Under the pieces are notes generated by a model. The model had not been told where the DNA came from. It saw only the letters and a program-made list of their open reading frames with translations, and ran no database searches. Below, one piece after another: positions 9,849 through 18,778 of a stretch of 64,000 bases of DNA (its first letter is position 1; each line of letters opens with the position of its first letter). The translations under genes were made by a program, and so were the position numbers. Source of the DNA: Cupriavidus neocaledonicus (GTDB taxonomy: Bacteria; Pseudomonadota; Gammaproteobacteria; Burkholderiales; Burkholderiaceae); contig NZ_AQUR01000098.1 of the NCBI RefSeq assembly GCF_000372525.1, positions 1 to 64,000 of the forward strand, read 5' to 3'.

Positions 9849-10759
9849 GTAGTGAATTCCCCCGTGGCACCGCCGAGATGGCGCATGAAAAACTCGACGC
9901 AGGCGCGCACGCGCGCGGAGCCGGACAGGCGCGAAGGATACACCGCCCAGATATCCGCGTCCTGGCGATAGTCGGGCAGCACCTGCACCAGGCGCCCGGC
10001 CTGAAGGTCGGGCGCGACATCCCACATCGAGCGCAGCATGACGCCATGCCCGGCCAGCGCCCAGCCCGTGACGATCTCCCCGTGGTTGGACGACAGCCGC
10101 CCCCCCACCTTGACGCTGCGCTCGCCCTCGGGCCCGGTCATGCGCCAGATGCCAAACGGGTGGTCGCGTTCCTTGGTGACCAGGCAGTCGTGCTCCGCCA
10201 GCGCCTCGAGCGTCTGCGGCACGCCGCGCGCCGCCAGGTACGTGGGCGCCGCGCACAGCACGCGCCAGTTGCGCGCCAGCCGGCGCGCGATCAGGTGCGG
10301 GGCGATATCGTTGCCGATGCGGATGTCCAGATCGATGCCTTCGGCCACCAGGTCGACCAGCTTGTCGAACACGTCGAAGCGGATTTCCAGGCCGGGAAAC
10401 TGCTGGCACAGCGTCGAGACCAGCGGCGCGACATGGCGCCTGCCGAAGCCCACGCTGCTGCCGATGCGCACCAGCCCGCGCGGCGCGCCGCCGGCGGCAG
10501 CGATTTCATCCTTCAGCTGCCCGATCTCGTCGAGCATGTGGCGGGCCCAGCGGCACACGCGCTCGCCGTTTTCCGTCAGCGATACCTGGCGCGTGCTCCG
10601 GTGCAGCAACCGCGCGCCCAACACCTGTTCCAGCGCCTTGACGCGCTTGCTGACATAGGCGGGCGAACTGCCCAGTTCTTCCGCGGCGGCGACGAAGCTG
10701 GCGCGCTGCGCGACCAGGCAGAACACCCGCAGGTCTTCCAGTGGGGGCAGATTATTCAC
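9845..10759 (-). CDS. LysR-family regulator, DmlR/TtdR-like
   Basis: Transcription factor of 304 residues, divergent from the D-malate/tartrate dehydrogenase gene. The N-terminal winged HTH reads FVAAAEELGSSPAYVSKRVKALEQVLGA, followed by the LysR effector domain. GTG 10759 (VNNLPPLEDL) is chosen because AGGAAA lies 8 nt upstream and the conserved domain begins there; the longer open frame is low-complexity. In E. coli the equivalent DmlR sits divergently beside dmlA (family knowledge), supporting the same pairing here. An odd palindrome CACGATTCGTG overlaps the start codon and could allow autoregulation. Confidence 0.85.
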   Translation of the reverse strand: MNNLPPLEDLRVFCLVAQRASFVAAAEELGSSPAYVSKRVKALEQVLGARLLHRSTRQVSLTENGERVCRWARHMLDEIGQLKDEIAAAGGAPRGLVRIGSSVGFGRRHVAPLVSTLCQQFPGLEIRFDVFDKLVDLVAEGIDLDIRIGNDIAPHLIARRLARNWRVLCAAPTYLAARGVPQTLEALAEHDCLVTKERDHPFGIWRMTGPEGERSVKVGGRLSSNHGEIVTGWALAGHGVMLRSMWDVAPDLQAGRLVQVLPDYRQDADIWAVYPSRLSGSARVRACVEFFMRHLGGATGEFTT

Positions 10760-10859
10760 GATTCGTGTTTCCTGTATCCACGCTTGCGCGGATGATCCGC
10801 GCCGGCTTTCCCGGCATTCTCGATCGCACCCTGACCACAGACCCGAGCGAGACACCGCC

Positions 10860-11945
10860 ATGACCAAACCATTCCCTGCTGCGTTCCGGATCGCCGCCAT
10901 TGCCGGCGACGGCATCGGCAACGAAGTCCTGCCCGAAGGGCTGCGCGTCGTCGAAGCCGCCGCACGCAAGTTCAACCTGCCGATCGAAGTGCGCCACTTC
11001 GAATGGGCCAACTGCGACTACTACCTGCGCCACGGCAAGATGATGCCGGACGACTGGAAACAGCAACTCGACGGCTTCGACGCCATCTACTTCGGCGCCG
11101 TGGGCTGGCCCGACAAGGTGCCCGACCACATCTCGCTGTGGGGCTCGCTGCTCAGGTTCCGCCGCGAGTTCGACCAGTACGTCAACCTGCGCCCGGTGCG
11201 CCTGCTGCCCGGCGTGCCGTGCCCGCTGGCCGGCAAGAAGCCCGGCGACATCGACTTCTACGTGGTCCGCGAGAACACCGAGGGCGAGTACAGCCCGGTC
11301 GGCGGCCGCATGTACGAGGGCACCGCGCGCGAGATCGTGATGCAGCAGTCGGTCTTCAGCCGCCACGGCACCGACCGCATCCTCAAATACGCCTTCGAGC
11401 TGGCGCAATCGCGTCCGCGCAAGACACTGACCTCGGCCACCAAGTCCAACGGCATCGCCGTCAGCATGCCGTGGTGGGACGAGCGTACCGCGGCCATGGG
11501 TGCGCAGTACCCCGAAGTCAAATGGGACAGCCAGCACATCGACATCCTGTGCGCCCGCTTCGTACTCCAGCCCGAGCGCTTCGACGTGGTGGTGGCGTCC
11601 AACCTGTTCGGCGACCTGCTGTCGGACCTTGGCCCTGCCTGTACCGGCACCATCGGCCTGGCGGGCTCGGCCAACCTGAACCCGGAGCGCAAGTTCCCGT
11701 CGCTGTTCGAACCGGTGCACGGTTCGGCGCCGGACATCTACGGCAGGCAGATTGCCAACCCCATCGGCATGATCTGGTCGGGCGCGATGATGCTGGATTT
11801 CCTGGGCGGCGAAGCCGGGCGCCGGGCCCATGACGCCATCCTCGCCGCCATCGAAACCGTGCTGCGCGAAGGCCCGTTGACGCCGGACGCCGGCGGCAAG
11901 GCCGGCACCAGCGAGGTCGGCAAGGCCATCGCGGCAGCGCTCTGA
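10860..11945 (+). CDS. dmlA: D-malate/tartrate dehydrogenase (decarboxylating), DmlA/TtuC-like
   Basis: NAD- and metal-dependent beta-decarboxylating dehydrogenase of the isopropylmalate/isocitrate dehydrogenase family, 361 residues; converts D-malate to pyruvate and CO2 and often also acts on tartrate. Visible are GDGIGNEV at the N-terminus, the substrate loop HISLWGSLLRFRREF with RPVRLLPG, VVRENTEGEYSPVGG, TSATKSNG, the metal-binding LFGDLLSDL, and PVHGSAPDI. SLWGSLL in place of the leucine-side-chain pocket is typical of TtuC/DmlA rather than LeuB. It heads the carnitine locus and fits as the last step, removing malate formed from malic semialdehyde. A terminator follows. Confidence 0.9.
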   Translation: MTKPFPAAFRIAAIAGDGIGNEVLPEGLRVVEAAARKFNLPIEVRHFEWANCDYYLRHGKMMPDDWKQQLDGFDAIYFGAVGWPDKVPDHISLWGSLLRFRREFDQYVNLRPVRLLPGVPCPLAGKKPGDIDFYVVRENTEGEYSPVGGRMYEGTAREIVMQQSVFSRHGTDRILKYAFELAQSRPRKTLTSATKSNGIAVSMPWWDERTAAMGAQYPEVKWDSQHIDILCARFVLQPERFDVVVASNLFGDLLSDLGPACTGTIGLAGSANLNPERKFPSLFEPVHGSAPDIYGRQIANPIGMIWSGAMMLDFLGGEAGRRAHDAILAAIETVLREGPLTPDAGGKAGTSEVGKAIAAAL

Positions 11946-11967
11946 GCCTGCGCGGCGAGCGGGACCT

Positions 11968-11991
11968 GATGCCGGGTTCGCGCCCGGCATC
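11968..11991 (+). terminator. Hairpin terminator after dmlA
   Basis: GATGCCGGG and CCCGGCATC form a perfect 9-bp stem with a 6-nt loop, followed by GTCTTC. It lies 22 bp after the dmlA stop. The T run is weak. Confidence 0.6.
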
Positions 11992-12084
11992 GTCTTCATC
12001 CCGCGCAGCGCGCACCGTTCGTCACACCCGCATTTTTTTTCCACGCGGAGCTTGTGCATGTCCGGAATTTTGCATAGAGTTTCC

Positions 12085-12118
12085 GTTAACTAATAGTTAC
12101 TGTAAACCATTAGTTAAC
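12085..12118 (+). promoter_or_regulatory. Operator candidate: 10-bp palindrome upstream of the BCCT carrier
   Basis: GTTAACTAAT (12085-12094) and ATTAGTTAAC (12109-12118) are perfect inverted repeats separated by 14 bp. The right half, GTAAACCATTAGTTAAC (12102-12118), recurs in variant form at 13890 and 13909 before cntA. Confidence 0.65.
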
Positions 12119-12204
12119 ACAAAACAAGCAATCTGAACGCGGGCACCGTCCGCGCCGGTCAGACAAGTTCCACCACAAAACCAAGCCATGCGCCAAGACG
12201 CATC

Positions 12205-12211
12205 GGAGGAG
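12205..12211 (+). promoter_or_regulatory. Shine-Dalgarno that fixes a TTG start for the BCCT gene
   Basis: GGAGGAG lies 6 nt before TTG 12218. The alternative ATG 12188 has no comparable site. Confidence 0.65.
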
Positions 12212-12217
12212 ACTCAC

Positions 12218-13807
12218 TTGAAAACTCCCACGCCCCGCCTCGACGGCTTCCTGACCGCCTGCACGCTCACCGCCGTGCTGGTCACCGTCATCGCCATGGT
12301 CCGCTGGCCCGCCGAAGCGGCCGCCACCGCCACCATGCTGTTCGAATGGTCCACGCGCTCGTTCGGCTCGCTGGTCCAGATTTTTGTCTTCGGCTGCGTC
12401 ATCGCCTGCCTCGTGCTGGCCTTCAGTAAGTACGGCAACGTGCGGCTGGGTGAAGGCAAGCCCGAATACTCCACGCTGTCGTGGGTGTTCATGTTCATCT
12501 GCGCCGGCATGGGCTCGTCGACCATGTACTGGGGCGTGATGGAGTGGGTCTACTACTACCAGTCGCCGGGCCTGAACGTGCCCACCGGCACGCGCGAGGC
12601 GCTGGAGCACTCCATCAGCTATTCGTTCTTCCACTGGGGCCTGAGCGCGTGGGCGGTGTATGCGCTGCCGTCGCTGGCGATGGCGTACCACTTCCATGTG
12701 CGCAAGAACAAGGGCCTGAACCTGGCCTCCATCGTCGAGGCCATCACGGGCTTCCGCGCCACCGGGCCGGTGGGCCGGCTGGTGGACCTGATCTTCCTGC
12801 TGACGATGTTCGGGGCGCTGACGGTGTCGATCGCGCTGACCGCGTCGACCTTCACGCGCGGCCTGTCCGGGTTGTTCGGCGTGCCGGATACCTTCGTCAC
12901 GCAGCTGGTCGTGATCGTCGGCGTGTCGGTGCTGTTCTCGGCGAGCGCCTACGTCGGCATCGACGGCGGCATGCAGCGCCTCAGCCATATGGTGTGCTGG
13001 GGCGCGCTGCTGCTGGCCGCGGTGGTGTTCGCGATCGGGCCGACCCTGTTCGCCGGCAATAACATCGTCAACGGCCTGGGCCTGATGCTGCAGAACTACG
13101 TGCACATGAGCCTGTTCACCGATCCCACCGGCGACGGTGCCTTCAGCCGCGGCTGGACCGTGTTCTACTGGCTGTGGTGGGTGTCGTACTCGCCGGGCGT
13201 GGCGATGTTCGTGGCGCGCGTGTCCAAGGGCCGCAAGATCAAGGAAGTCATCTACGCCCTGCTGCTGGGCGGCAGCGTCGGATGCTGGTTCTTCTTCGGC
13301 GCGCTGGAAAGCTACAGCATGCACCAGTTCATCAGCGGCACCATCGATGTGCCGCGCATCCTGAAGGAGCATGGCGGCGAGGCTGCGGTGGAAATGCTGC
13401 TGAGCGCGCTGCCGGCCGGCAAGGTATTCCTGGCGGTGTACCTGGCGATCATGATCGTGTTCCTGGCCGCCCACGTCGATGCCGTGGCCTACGCCGTGGC
13501 CGCCACCACCACCCGCCATCTGAAGGAAGGACAGGACCCGTCGCCGACCAGCCGCGTGTTCTGGTGCGTGATGCTGACGCTGGTGCCGCTGGCGATGCTG
13601 TTCGTCAAGGCTTCGCTGGAGACCATGAAGACCGCCGTGGTGCTGACCGCGATCCCGTTCCTGGTGATCCTCGGCATCAAGCTGTTCGGGCTGTTCCGCT
13701 GGCTGATGCAGGACTACGCCGACACCCCGGCACACCTGATCGAGACCGCCCGGCCAGAAGCCGAGAGCGTGACAACCGAACGCGAAACCGCCATCGCCAA
13801 GGCCTGA
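12218..13807 (+). CDS. BCCT-family transporter, probable carnitine/betaine uptake (YeaV-like)
   Basis: Inner-membrane carrier of 529 residues with about 12 membrane segments. Family motifs are the aromatic box segment [10 protein letters not shown], and [20 protein letters not shown] followed by FVARVSKGR. There is no long C-terminal osmosensing tail, so it looks like a substrate-supply carrier rather than an osmoprotectant transporter of BetP type. TTG 12218 is preferred over ATG 12188 because of the GGAGGAG before it. It is followed by a terminator hairpin and then cntA, and in E. coli the related yeaV lies beside yeaW/yeaX and the dmlA pair (family knowledge). The likely substrate is L-carnitine. 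Confidence 0.88.
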   Translation: MKTPTPRLDGFLTACTLTAVLVTVIAMVRWPAEAAATATMLFEWSTRSFGSLVQIFVFGCVIACLVLAFSKYGNVRLGEGKPEYSTLSWVFMFICAGMGSSTMYWGVMEWVYYYQSPGLNVPTGTREALEHSISYSFFHWGLSAWAVYALPSLAMAYHFHVRKNKGLNLASIVEAITGFRATGPVGRLVDLIFLLTMFGALTVSIALTASTFTRGLSGLFGVPDTFVTQLVVIVGVSVLFSASAYVGIDGGMQRLSHMVCWGALLLAAVVFAIGPTLFAGNNIVNGLGLMLQNYVHMSLFTDPTGDGAFSRGWTVFYWLWWVSYSPGVAMFVARVSKGRKIKEVIYALLLGGSVGCWFFFGALESYSMHQFISGTIDVPRILKEHGGEAAVEMLLSALPAGKVFLAVYLAIMIVFLAAHVDAVAYAVAATTTRHLKEGQDPSPTSRVFWCVMLTLVPLAMLFVKASLETMKTAVVLTAIPFLVILGIKLFGLFRWLMQDYADTPAHLIETARPEAESVTTERETAIAKA

Positions 13808-13813
13808 TCGCGC

Positions 13814-13844
13814 GAGAGGGGACGGGCCTGGGCTGTCCCCTCTC
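13814..13844 (+). terminator. Hairpin after the BCCT gene
   Basis: GAGAGGGGAC (13814-13823) and GTCCCCTCTC (13835-13844) are a perfect 10-bp stem with an 11-nt loop. A T run occurs only about 30 bp later (13873-13879), so termination may be partial. Confidence 0.6.
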
Positions 13845-13889
13845 ACCCGGAAATTTGCCCGCGCTACGGCCCTTTTTTTACGCCGCGCC

Positions 13890-13924
13890 GTTAAACCATA
13901 TTTAACTTGTAACCATAAATTAAC
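13890..13924 (+). promoter_or_regulatory. Two operator-like repeats before cntA
   Basis: GTTAAACCATATTTAAC (13890-13906) and GTAACCATAAATTAAC (13909-13924) resemble the half-site GTAAACCATTAGTTAAC at 12102. The consensus is GTwAACCAT, a short variable part, then TTAAC. The second copy ends 16 bp before the cntA ATG, overlapping the probable promoter or early leader. Confidence 0.6.
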
Positions 13925-13939
13925 CAAGGAAACGGAATC

Positions 13940-15076
13940 ATGGAGAAGACCCTGGACACCGCCGCCGTCAAGCTGCCCGACGGCTTCTGCGCCGACGATG
14001 AAAACGCCTGGACCCTGCCCGCCTCCTTCTACACCCGGGATGCGGTGTTCGAGTACGAGAAGGAAAAGATCTTTGCCAACAGCTGGATCTGCGTGGCCCA
14101 CCGCAGCGAGCTGGCCGAATCGAACGACTATGTGACGCGCGAGATCATCGGCGAAAGCATCGTCGTGCTGCGCGATCGCGAAGGCGTGCTGCGCGCCTTC
14201 TACAACGTCTGCCCGCACCGCGGCCACCAGTTGCTGCAAGGCAGCGGCCGCGCCAGGAACGTCATCACCTGCCCCTACCACGCCTGGACCTTCAAGCTCG
14301 ACGGCGAACTGGCGCTGGCGCGCAACTGCGACAACGTGCCCAATTTCGACAAGAGCAAGTCGAGCCTGGTGCCGGTGCGGGTCGAGGAATACGCCGGCTT
14401 TGTCTTTATCAACATGAACCCGGACGCCGGCAGCGTCGAGGAACAGCTGCCCGGCCTGGAAGCGCGCATGCGCGCCGCCTGCCCCGTCATCGACGAGCTC
14501 CACCTCGGCGCCCGCTTCGTCACCGAGACGCCCGCCAACTGGAAGTCCATCGTCGACAACTACATGGAGTGCTACCACTGCGGCCCGGCGCACCCCGGCT
14601 TCTCTGACTCCGTGCAGGTCGACCGCTACACCCACACGCTGCACGGCAACTGGACGCTGCAGTTCGGCCATGCCAAGTCGTCGGAGAAATCCTTCAAGCT
14701 GGACGAGTCGGTGAAGGACCCCAGCTTCAGCGGCTTCTGGGCCTGGCCCTGCACGATGTTCAACGTGCCGCCGGGCGCCAACTTCATGACGGTGATCTAC
14801 GAGTTCCCGGCCAGCGCCGAAGTCACGCTCCAGCACTACGAGATCTACTTCCTGAACAAGGAACTGACCGAGGAGCAGCAGAAGCTGGTCGAGTGGTATC
14901 GCGACGTGTTCCGCCCCGAAGACCTGCGCCTGGTCGAAAGCGTGCAGAAGGGCCTGAAGTCGCGCGGCTATCGCGGCCAGGGCCGGATCATGGTCGACCG
15001 CCAGCGCAGCGGCATCAGCGAGCACGGCATCGTGCATTTCCACCGCAAGGTGGCCAGGGAATACGAAGGCGCGTAA
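13940..15076 (+). CDS. cntA: Carnitine monooxygenase, Rieske oxygenase subunit CntA (YeaW)
   Basis: Rieske non-heme iron oxygenase of 378 residues that cleaves carnitine to trimethylamine and malic semialdehyde. The Rieske cluster ligands are Cys91 and His93 (NVCPHRGH) and Cys111 and His114 (CPYHAW). The mononuclear iron site is DNYMECYHCGPAH with His213 and His218. At the bridging position between the two metal sites there is Glu210 instead of the usual Asp, the feature that marks CntA within the Rieske oxygenases (family knowledge). The C-terminus retains the FRPEDLRLVESVQKGLKSRG block. AAGGAAA precedes the start. The ring of neighbours (carrier, aldehyde dehydrogenase, CntB, D-malate dehydrogenase) supports the assignment strongly. 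Confidence 0.95.
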   Translation: MEKTLDTAAVKLPDGFCADDENAWTLPASFYTRDAVFEYEKEKIFANSWICVAHRSELAESNDYVTREIIGESIVVLRDREGVLRAFYNVCPHRGHQLLQGSGRARNVITCPYHAWTFKLDGELALARNCDNVPNFDKSKSSLVPVRVEEYAGFVFINMNPDAGSVEEQLPGLEARMRAACPVIDELHLGARFVTETPANWKSIVDNYMECYHCGPAHPGFSDSVQVDRYTHTLHGNWTLQFGHAKSSEKSFKLDESVKDPSFSGFWAWPCTMFNVPPGANFMTVIYEFPASAEVTLQHYEIYFLNKELTEEQQKLVEWYRDVFRPEDLRLVESVQKGLKSRGYRGQGRIMVDRQRSGISEHGIVHFHRKVAREYEGA

Positions 15077-15114
15077 GCGCCGGTACAGCCAAACCCGAAA
15101 CGGAGACCAGACCC

Positions 15115-16563
15115 ATGCAACTGAAGGACAACGCCCTGTTCCGCCAGCAGGCCCTGATCGGCGCCGAATGGACCGACGCCCCCGACGCCGCCACCGTGGC
15201 CGTGACCGACCCCGCCACCGGCGATCTGGTCGGCACCGTGCCGCTGATGCGCGAGGCCGGCGCCGTGGCCGCGATCGAGGCCGCCAATGCCGCCCTGCCG
15301 GGCTGGAAAGCCCGTACCGCCAAGGAACGCGCCGCGCTGCTGCGCAAGTGGTTCGACCTGATCATCGCGCACGAGGACGACCTCGCCGCCATCATGACGC
15401 GCGAGCAGGGCAAGCCGCTGGCCGAAGCGCGCGGCGAGGTGCGCTACGCCGCCTCGTTCATCGAGTGGTTCGGCGAGGAAGCCAAGCGCCTCTATGGCGA
15501 TGTGATCCCCTCCCCGGCCGCCGACAAGCGACTGGTGGTGGTACGCGAGCCGATCGGCGTCTGCGCGGCCATCACGCCGTGGAATTTCCCGGCGGCGATG
15601 ATCGCGCGAAAGGCCGCGCCCGCGCTGGCGGCCGGCTGCACCATGGTGGTCAAGCCCGCCAACGAGACCCCGTTCAGCGCGATGGCGCTGGCGGAGCTGG
15701 CGTTGCGCGCCGGCATCCCCGCGGGCGTGCTGAACGTCGTCACCGGCGACGCGGCGGCGATCGGCAGCCAGTTCACCGGCCACCCGCTGGTGCGCAAGCT
15801 GTCGTTCACCGGCTCCACCCCGGTCGGCCGCCTGCTGATGCAGCAGTGCGCCGGCACGGTCAAGAAGGTGTCGCTGGAACTGGGCGGCAATGCGCCCTTC
15901 ATCGTGTTCGAGGATGCCGATATCGACGCGGCGGTCGACGGGGCAATCCAGGCCAAGTACCGCAACGCCGGCCAGACCTGCGTCTGCGTCAACCGACTCT
16001 ATATCCACGACGCGGTCTATGACCAGTTCGTCGAGCGCTACGTGATGAAGGTGGCCGCGCTGCGCGTCGGCAATGGCTTCACCGCAGGCAGCGAGATCGG
16101 TCCGCTGATCACCGAAAAGGCGATCGCCAAGGTCGGTGAGCTGGTGGCCGATGCCGTCGGCAAGGGCGCGCGCATTGCCATCGGCGGCGGCGTGCATGAG
16201 GCCGGTGCGCAGTTCTTCGCGCCGACGGTGCTGGCCGATGTCAAACCCGGCATGCGCGTGCTCGACGAGGAAATCTTCGGCCCGGTTTCGCCCATCGTCC
16301 GCTTCACCTCGGAGGCCGACGTGATGCGCATGGCCAACGACACCATCTACGGCCTGGCAGCCTACTTCTTCAGCCGCGACATCGGCCGGGTCTGGCGCGT
16401 GGCCGAGCAGCTCGAGTACGGCATCGTCGGCATCAACACCGGCCTGTTCTCGAACGAGGTGGCGCCGTTCGGCGGCGTGAAGCAGTCGGGCCTGGGCCGC
16501 GAGGGCTCGAAGTACGGCATCGAGGACTACCTTGAGATGAAATACCTCTGCATGGCGCTGTAA
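15115..16563 (+). CDS. NAD(P)-dependent aldehyde dehydrogenase, probable malic semialdehyde dehydrogenase
   Basis: ALDH-superfamily enzyme of 482 residues, closest in style to succinate-semialdehyde dehydrogenase GabD. Catalytic residues are Asn157 (PWNF), Lys180 (VVKPANETP), Glu255 (LELGGNAP) and Cys289 (GQTCVC); the coenzyme loop is FTGSTPVG. ATG 15115 follows CGGAGA and gives the expected length; the longer upstream open frame overlaps cntA. Its place between cntA and cntB makes malic semialdehyde, the CntAB product, the obvious substrate, giving malate for DmlA. Residual succinate-semialdehyde activity is possible. The substrate is inferred from context. Confidence 0.9.
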   Translation: MQLKDNALFRQQALIGAEWTDAPDAATVAVTDPATGDLVGTVPLMREAGAVAAIEAANAALPGWKARTAKERAALLRKWFDLIIAHEDDLAAIMTREQGKPLAEARGEVRYAASFIEWFGEEAKRLYGDVIPSPAADKRLVVVREPIGVCAAITPWNFPAAMIARKAAPALAAGCTMVVKPANETPFSAMALAELALRAGIPAGVLNVVTGDAAAIGSQFTGHPLVRKLSFTGSTPVGRLLMQQCAGTVKKVSLELGGNAPFIVFEDADIDAAVDGAIQAKYRNAGQTCVCVNRLYIHDAVYDQFVERYVMKVAALRVGNGFTAGSEIGPLITEKAIAKVGELVADAVGKGARIAIGGGVHEAGAQFFAPTVLADVKPGMRVLDEEIFGPVSPIVRFTSEADVMRMANDTIYGLAAYFFSRDIGRVWRVAEQLEYGIVGINTGLFSNEVAPFGGVKQSGLGREGSKYGIEDYLEMKYLCMAL

Positions 16564-16593
16564 CGCGCGGCAGCACACCCGGAAGACAGCAGC

Positions 16594-17571
16594 ATGGGCA
16601 ATTTCTACCAGACCCTCCAGGTGCGGGTCTCGCGCATCGAGCACGTGACCCCGCTGATCAAGCGCTTCACCATGGAAGCGCTCGACGGCAGCGAGCTGCC
16701 GCCCTTTACCGGCGGCAGCCACGTCATCGTGCAGATGCGCGACGGCGAGCGCCAATACAGCAACGCCTACTCGCTGATGAGCTCGCCCGACGCGCTCGGC
16801 AGCTACCAGATCGGCGTGCGCCGCGAGGAAAAGTCCAAAGGCGGCTCGGCGTTCCTGCACGACAAGGTGGCCGAGGGCGACGCGCTCACCATCACCACGC
16901 CGAACAACCTGTTCGCGCTGGACGATGGCGCGCATCATCACGTGCTGGTCGCCGGCGGTATCGGCATCACGCCGTTCATGTCGCAGATGCACGAGCTGCG
17001 CAAGCGCGGCGCGTCGCACGAACTGCACTACGCGTTCCGCGCCGACGAGCACGGCGCGTTCCGCGATGAACTGGCGGCGCTCATGCAGCAGTCTTCCGGG
17101 GGCCGCGTCAGCTTCTATGTCGACAGCAAGGGGCAGAAGCTGGACCTGTCCGGCCTGCTGGGCGGCATGGATGCCGGTGCGCATGTCTATGTGTGCGGCC
17201 CGGCCCCGCTGATCGACGCCGTGCGCCAGGCCGCGCGGGACGTTGGCGTCGATCCGTCGCGGGTGCACTGGGAGCAATTCGCCGCGCCGGAACAGGCAGG
17301 CGACGCCTTCACCGTGGTGCTGGCGAAATCCGGCAAGACGGTAGAGGTTGGCGCGGGCGAGTCGATCCTGAAGGCGATCGAGCGCGACGGCACCGTGCCG
17401 GTCGAATGCCTGTGCCGCGAAGGCGTGTGCGGCACCTGCGAGACCCGCATCCTGGAAGGCGAGGCGGTTCACTTCGACCAGTACCTTAGCGACAAGGAGA
17501 AGGCGGCGCAGCAGACCATGATGATCTGCGTCTCGCGGGCCCGCGGCGGCAAGCTGGTGCTCGACCTGTAA
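16594..17571 (+). CDS. cntB: Carnitine monooxygenase reductase CntB (YeaX)
   Basis: Electron-transfer partner of CntA, 325 residues. It has an N-terminal ferredoxin-NADP reductase-like flavin domain (QYSNAYSLMSSP), a nucleotide-binding domain (VLVAGGIGITPFMSQM, then VYVCGPAPLIDAV) and a C-terminal plant-type [2Fe-2S] domain with Cys274, Cys279, Cys282 and Cys312 (C-x4-C-x2-C-x29-C). This single-chain arrangement is that of phthalate-dioxygenase-type reductases. It starts 30 bp after the aldehyde dehydrogenase with GGAAGA upstream. It delivers electrons from NAD(P)H to the CntA Rieske cluster. Confidence 0.93.
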   Translation: MGNFYQTLQVRVSRIEHVTPLIKRFTMEALDGSELPPFTGGSHVIVQMRDGERQYSNAYSLMSSPDALGSYQIGVRREEKSKGGSAFLHDKVAEGDALTITTPNNLFALDDGAHHHVLVAGGIGITPFMSQMHELRKRGASHELHYAFRADEHGAFRDELAALMQQSSGGRVSFYVDSKGQKLDLSGLLGGMDAGAHVYVCGPAPLIDAVRQAARDVGVDPSRVHWEQFAAPEQAGDAFTVVLAKSGKTVEVGAGESILKAIERDGTVPVECLCREGVCGTCETRILEGEAVHFDQYLSDKEKAAQQTMMICVSRARGGKLVLDL

Positions 17572-17584
17572 TCCGACCAGAACA

Positions 17585-17607
17585 GGCCGGCGCATCGGAC
17601 GCCGGCC
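17585..17607 (+). terminator. Stem-loop between cntB and the porin gene
   Basis: GGCCGGCG and CGCCGGCC form a perfect 8-bp GC stem with a 7-nt loop and no T run. It may act as an attenuator or mRNA-stabilising structure, because the porin gene with a strong Shine-Dalgarno (GAGGAGA) follows directly. Confidence 0.45.
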
Positions 17608-17628
17608 AACATCCACCCGAGGAGACCC

Positions 17629-18705
17629 ATGAGAAAATCGGCCAGCCTGTGGCTGCTGGCGGGCGCAGTGCTGCCCGCCGTTTCGTATGCGCAGTCCAAC
17701 CTGACGCTCTACGGTGTGATCAGCACCGCCGTGCGCTACACCTCCAACATCGACGGCCGCCACCACGACCAGGGCGAACTCGTCTCCAGCGGCATCGGCG
17801 GCAGCCGCTGGGGCCTGAAGGGCGACGAAGACCTGGGCGGCGGCAACAAGGCCGTGTTCCTGCTCGAGAACGGCTTTGGAACCGACGACGGCAAGACCGC
17901 CTATAACGCGCTGTTCGGCCGGCAGGCATACGTCGGCCTGTCCGGCGACTGGGGCACGCTGACCTTCGGCCGCCAGTACAACGCCCTGAACAACATCGCC
18001 TGGTCTTTCGATCCGCTCGACCAGAGCTGGGGCAATTTCTGGTCGGACCCGCTCTACACCGGCGGCGATATCTTCTTCCAGGGCTACCGCGTCGACAACA
18101 GCGTGGTCTACAAGAAGAAATTCGGGCCGGTCAGCGTGCAGCTCGACTACGGCTTCGGCGAGCGCCCCGGCAGCATGGCGCGCGGCGCGACGATCGGCGG
18201 TGGCGTGATGTACCAGGACGGGCCGCTGGCGCTGGGCGTCGCCTATGACCAGCAACGTCCCGGCAGCGGCGACAACACGCTGCACAACTACTCGGTCGGG
18301 GCTTCCTACGTGATCGGCAAGGCCACCGGCTATGCCGGCTACATGGGCCGCCATGAGACCAATCCGGACGCGCGCTTCTGGATCGCCTTTGTCGGCCTCG
18401 GCTATCAGCTCACACCGGCGCTGCACCTGTCGGGCGCCTATTACCGCTACCAACAGAGCGGCACGGTGACCACCCAGTTCCAGGCCACGCCGGTGGTGCT
18501 GGGGAGCGGCAATGCCGATGCGATCTCGGCGGTTGCCGACTATGCCTTGTCGAAACGCACCAGCCTGTTCCTCGAGGCCGACGCCACCTTCGCGCGCGGC
18601 GGCACGGTCGGCCGCGAGACCGAGTACTGGGCCGGCACGCCGGTGACCGATGTCCGCAGCACCACGCGCGTGGGCATGATGGCCGGGATCCGGCACGTGT
18701 TCTGA
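17629..18705 (+). CDS. Outer-membrane porin (Burkholderiales general porin family)
   Basis: A 358-residue porin. The signal peptide of about 21 residues ends at SYAQS, and the mature protein begins NLTLYGVISTAVRYTSN, the standard start of the 16-strand trimeric porins of this order. Further marks are SRWGLKGDEDLGGGNKAVF, the loop-3 region, repeated beta-strand pairs, and a C-terminal VGMMAGIRHVF ending in phenylalanine as needed for outer-membrane insertion. As the last gene in the carnitine operon it may raise permeability to the substrate; the specificity is inferred. Confidence 0.9.
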   Translation: MRKSASLWLLAGAVLPAVSYAQSNLTLYGVISTAVRYTSNIDGRHHDQGELVSSGIGGSRWGLKGDEDLGGGNKAVFLLENGFGTDDGKTAYNALFGRQAYVGLSGDWGTLTFGRQYNALNNIAWSFDPLDQSWGNFWSDPLYTGGDIFFQGYRVDNSVVYKKKFGPVSVQLDYGFGERPGSMARGATIGGGVMYQDGPLALGVAYDQQRPGSGDNTLHNYSVGASYVIGKATGYAGYMGRHETNPDARFWIAFVGLGYQLTPALHLSGAYYRYQQSGTVTTQFQATPVVLGSGNADAISAVADYALSKRTSLFLEADATFARGGTVGRETEYWAGTPVTDVRSTTRVGMMAGIRHVF

Positions 18706-18778
18706 GGGGGCTTCGTCGGTGCGGGCCAGCGCGGCGCGGCCGGCGCCACGCCGCGCGCCCGGCACGGCGCTCTCGCCG

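Noticed and set aside
12110..15043. A 977-codon minus-strand open frame
   Set aside because: Antisense to the BCCT and cntA genes, with low-complexity composition; no family features.
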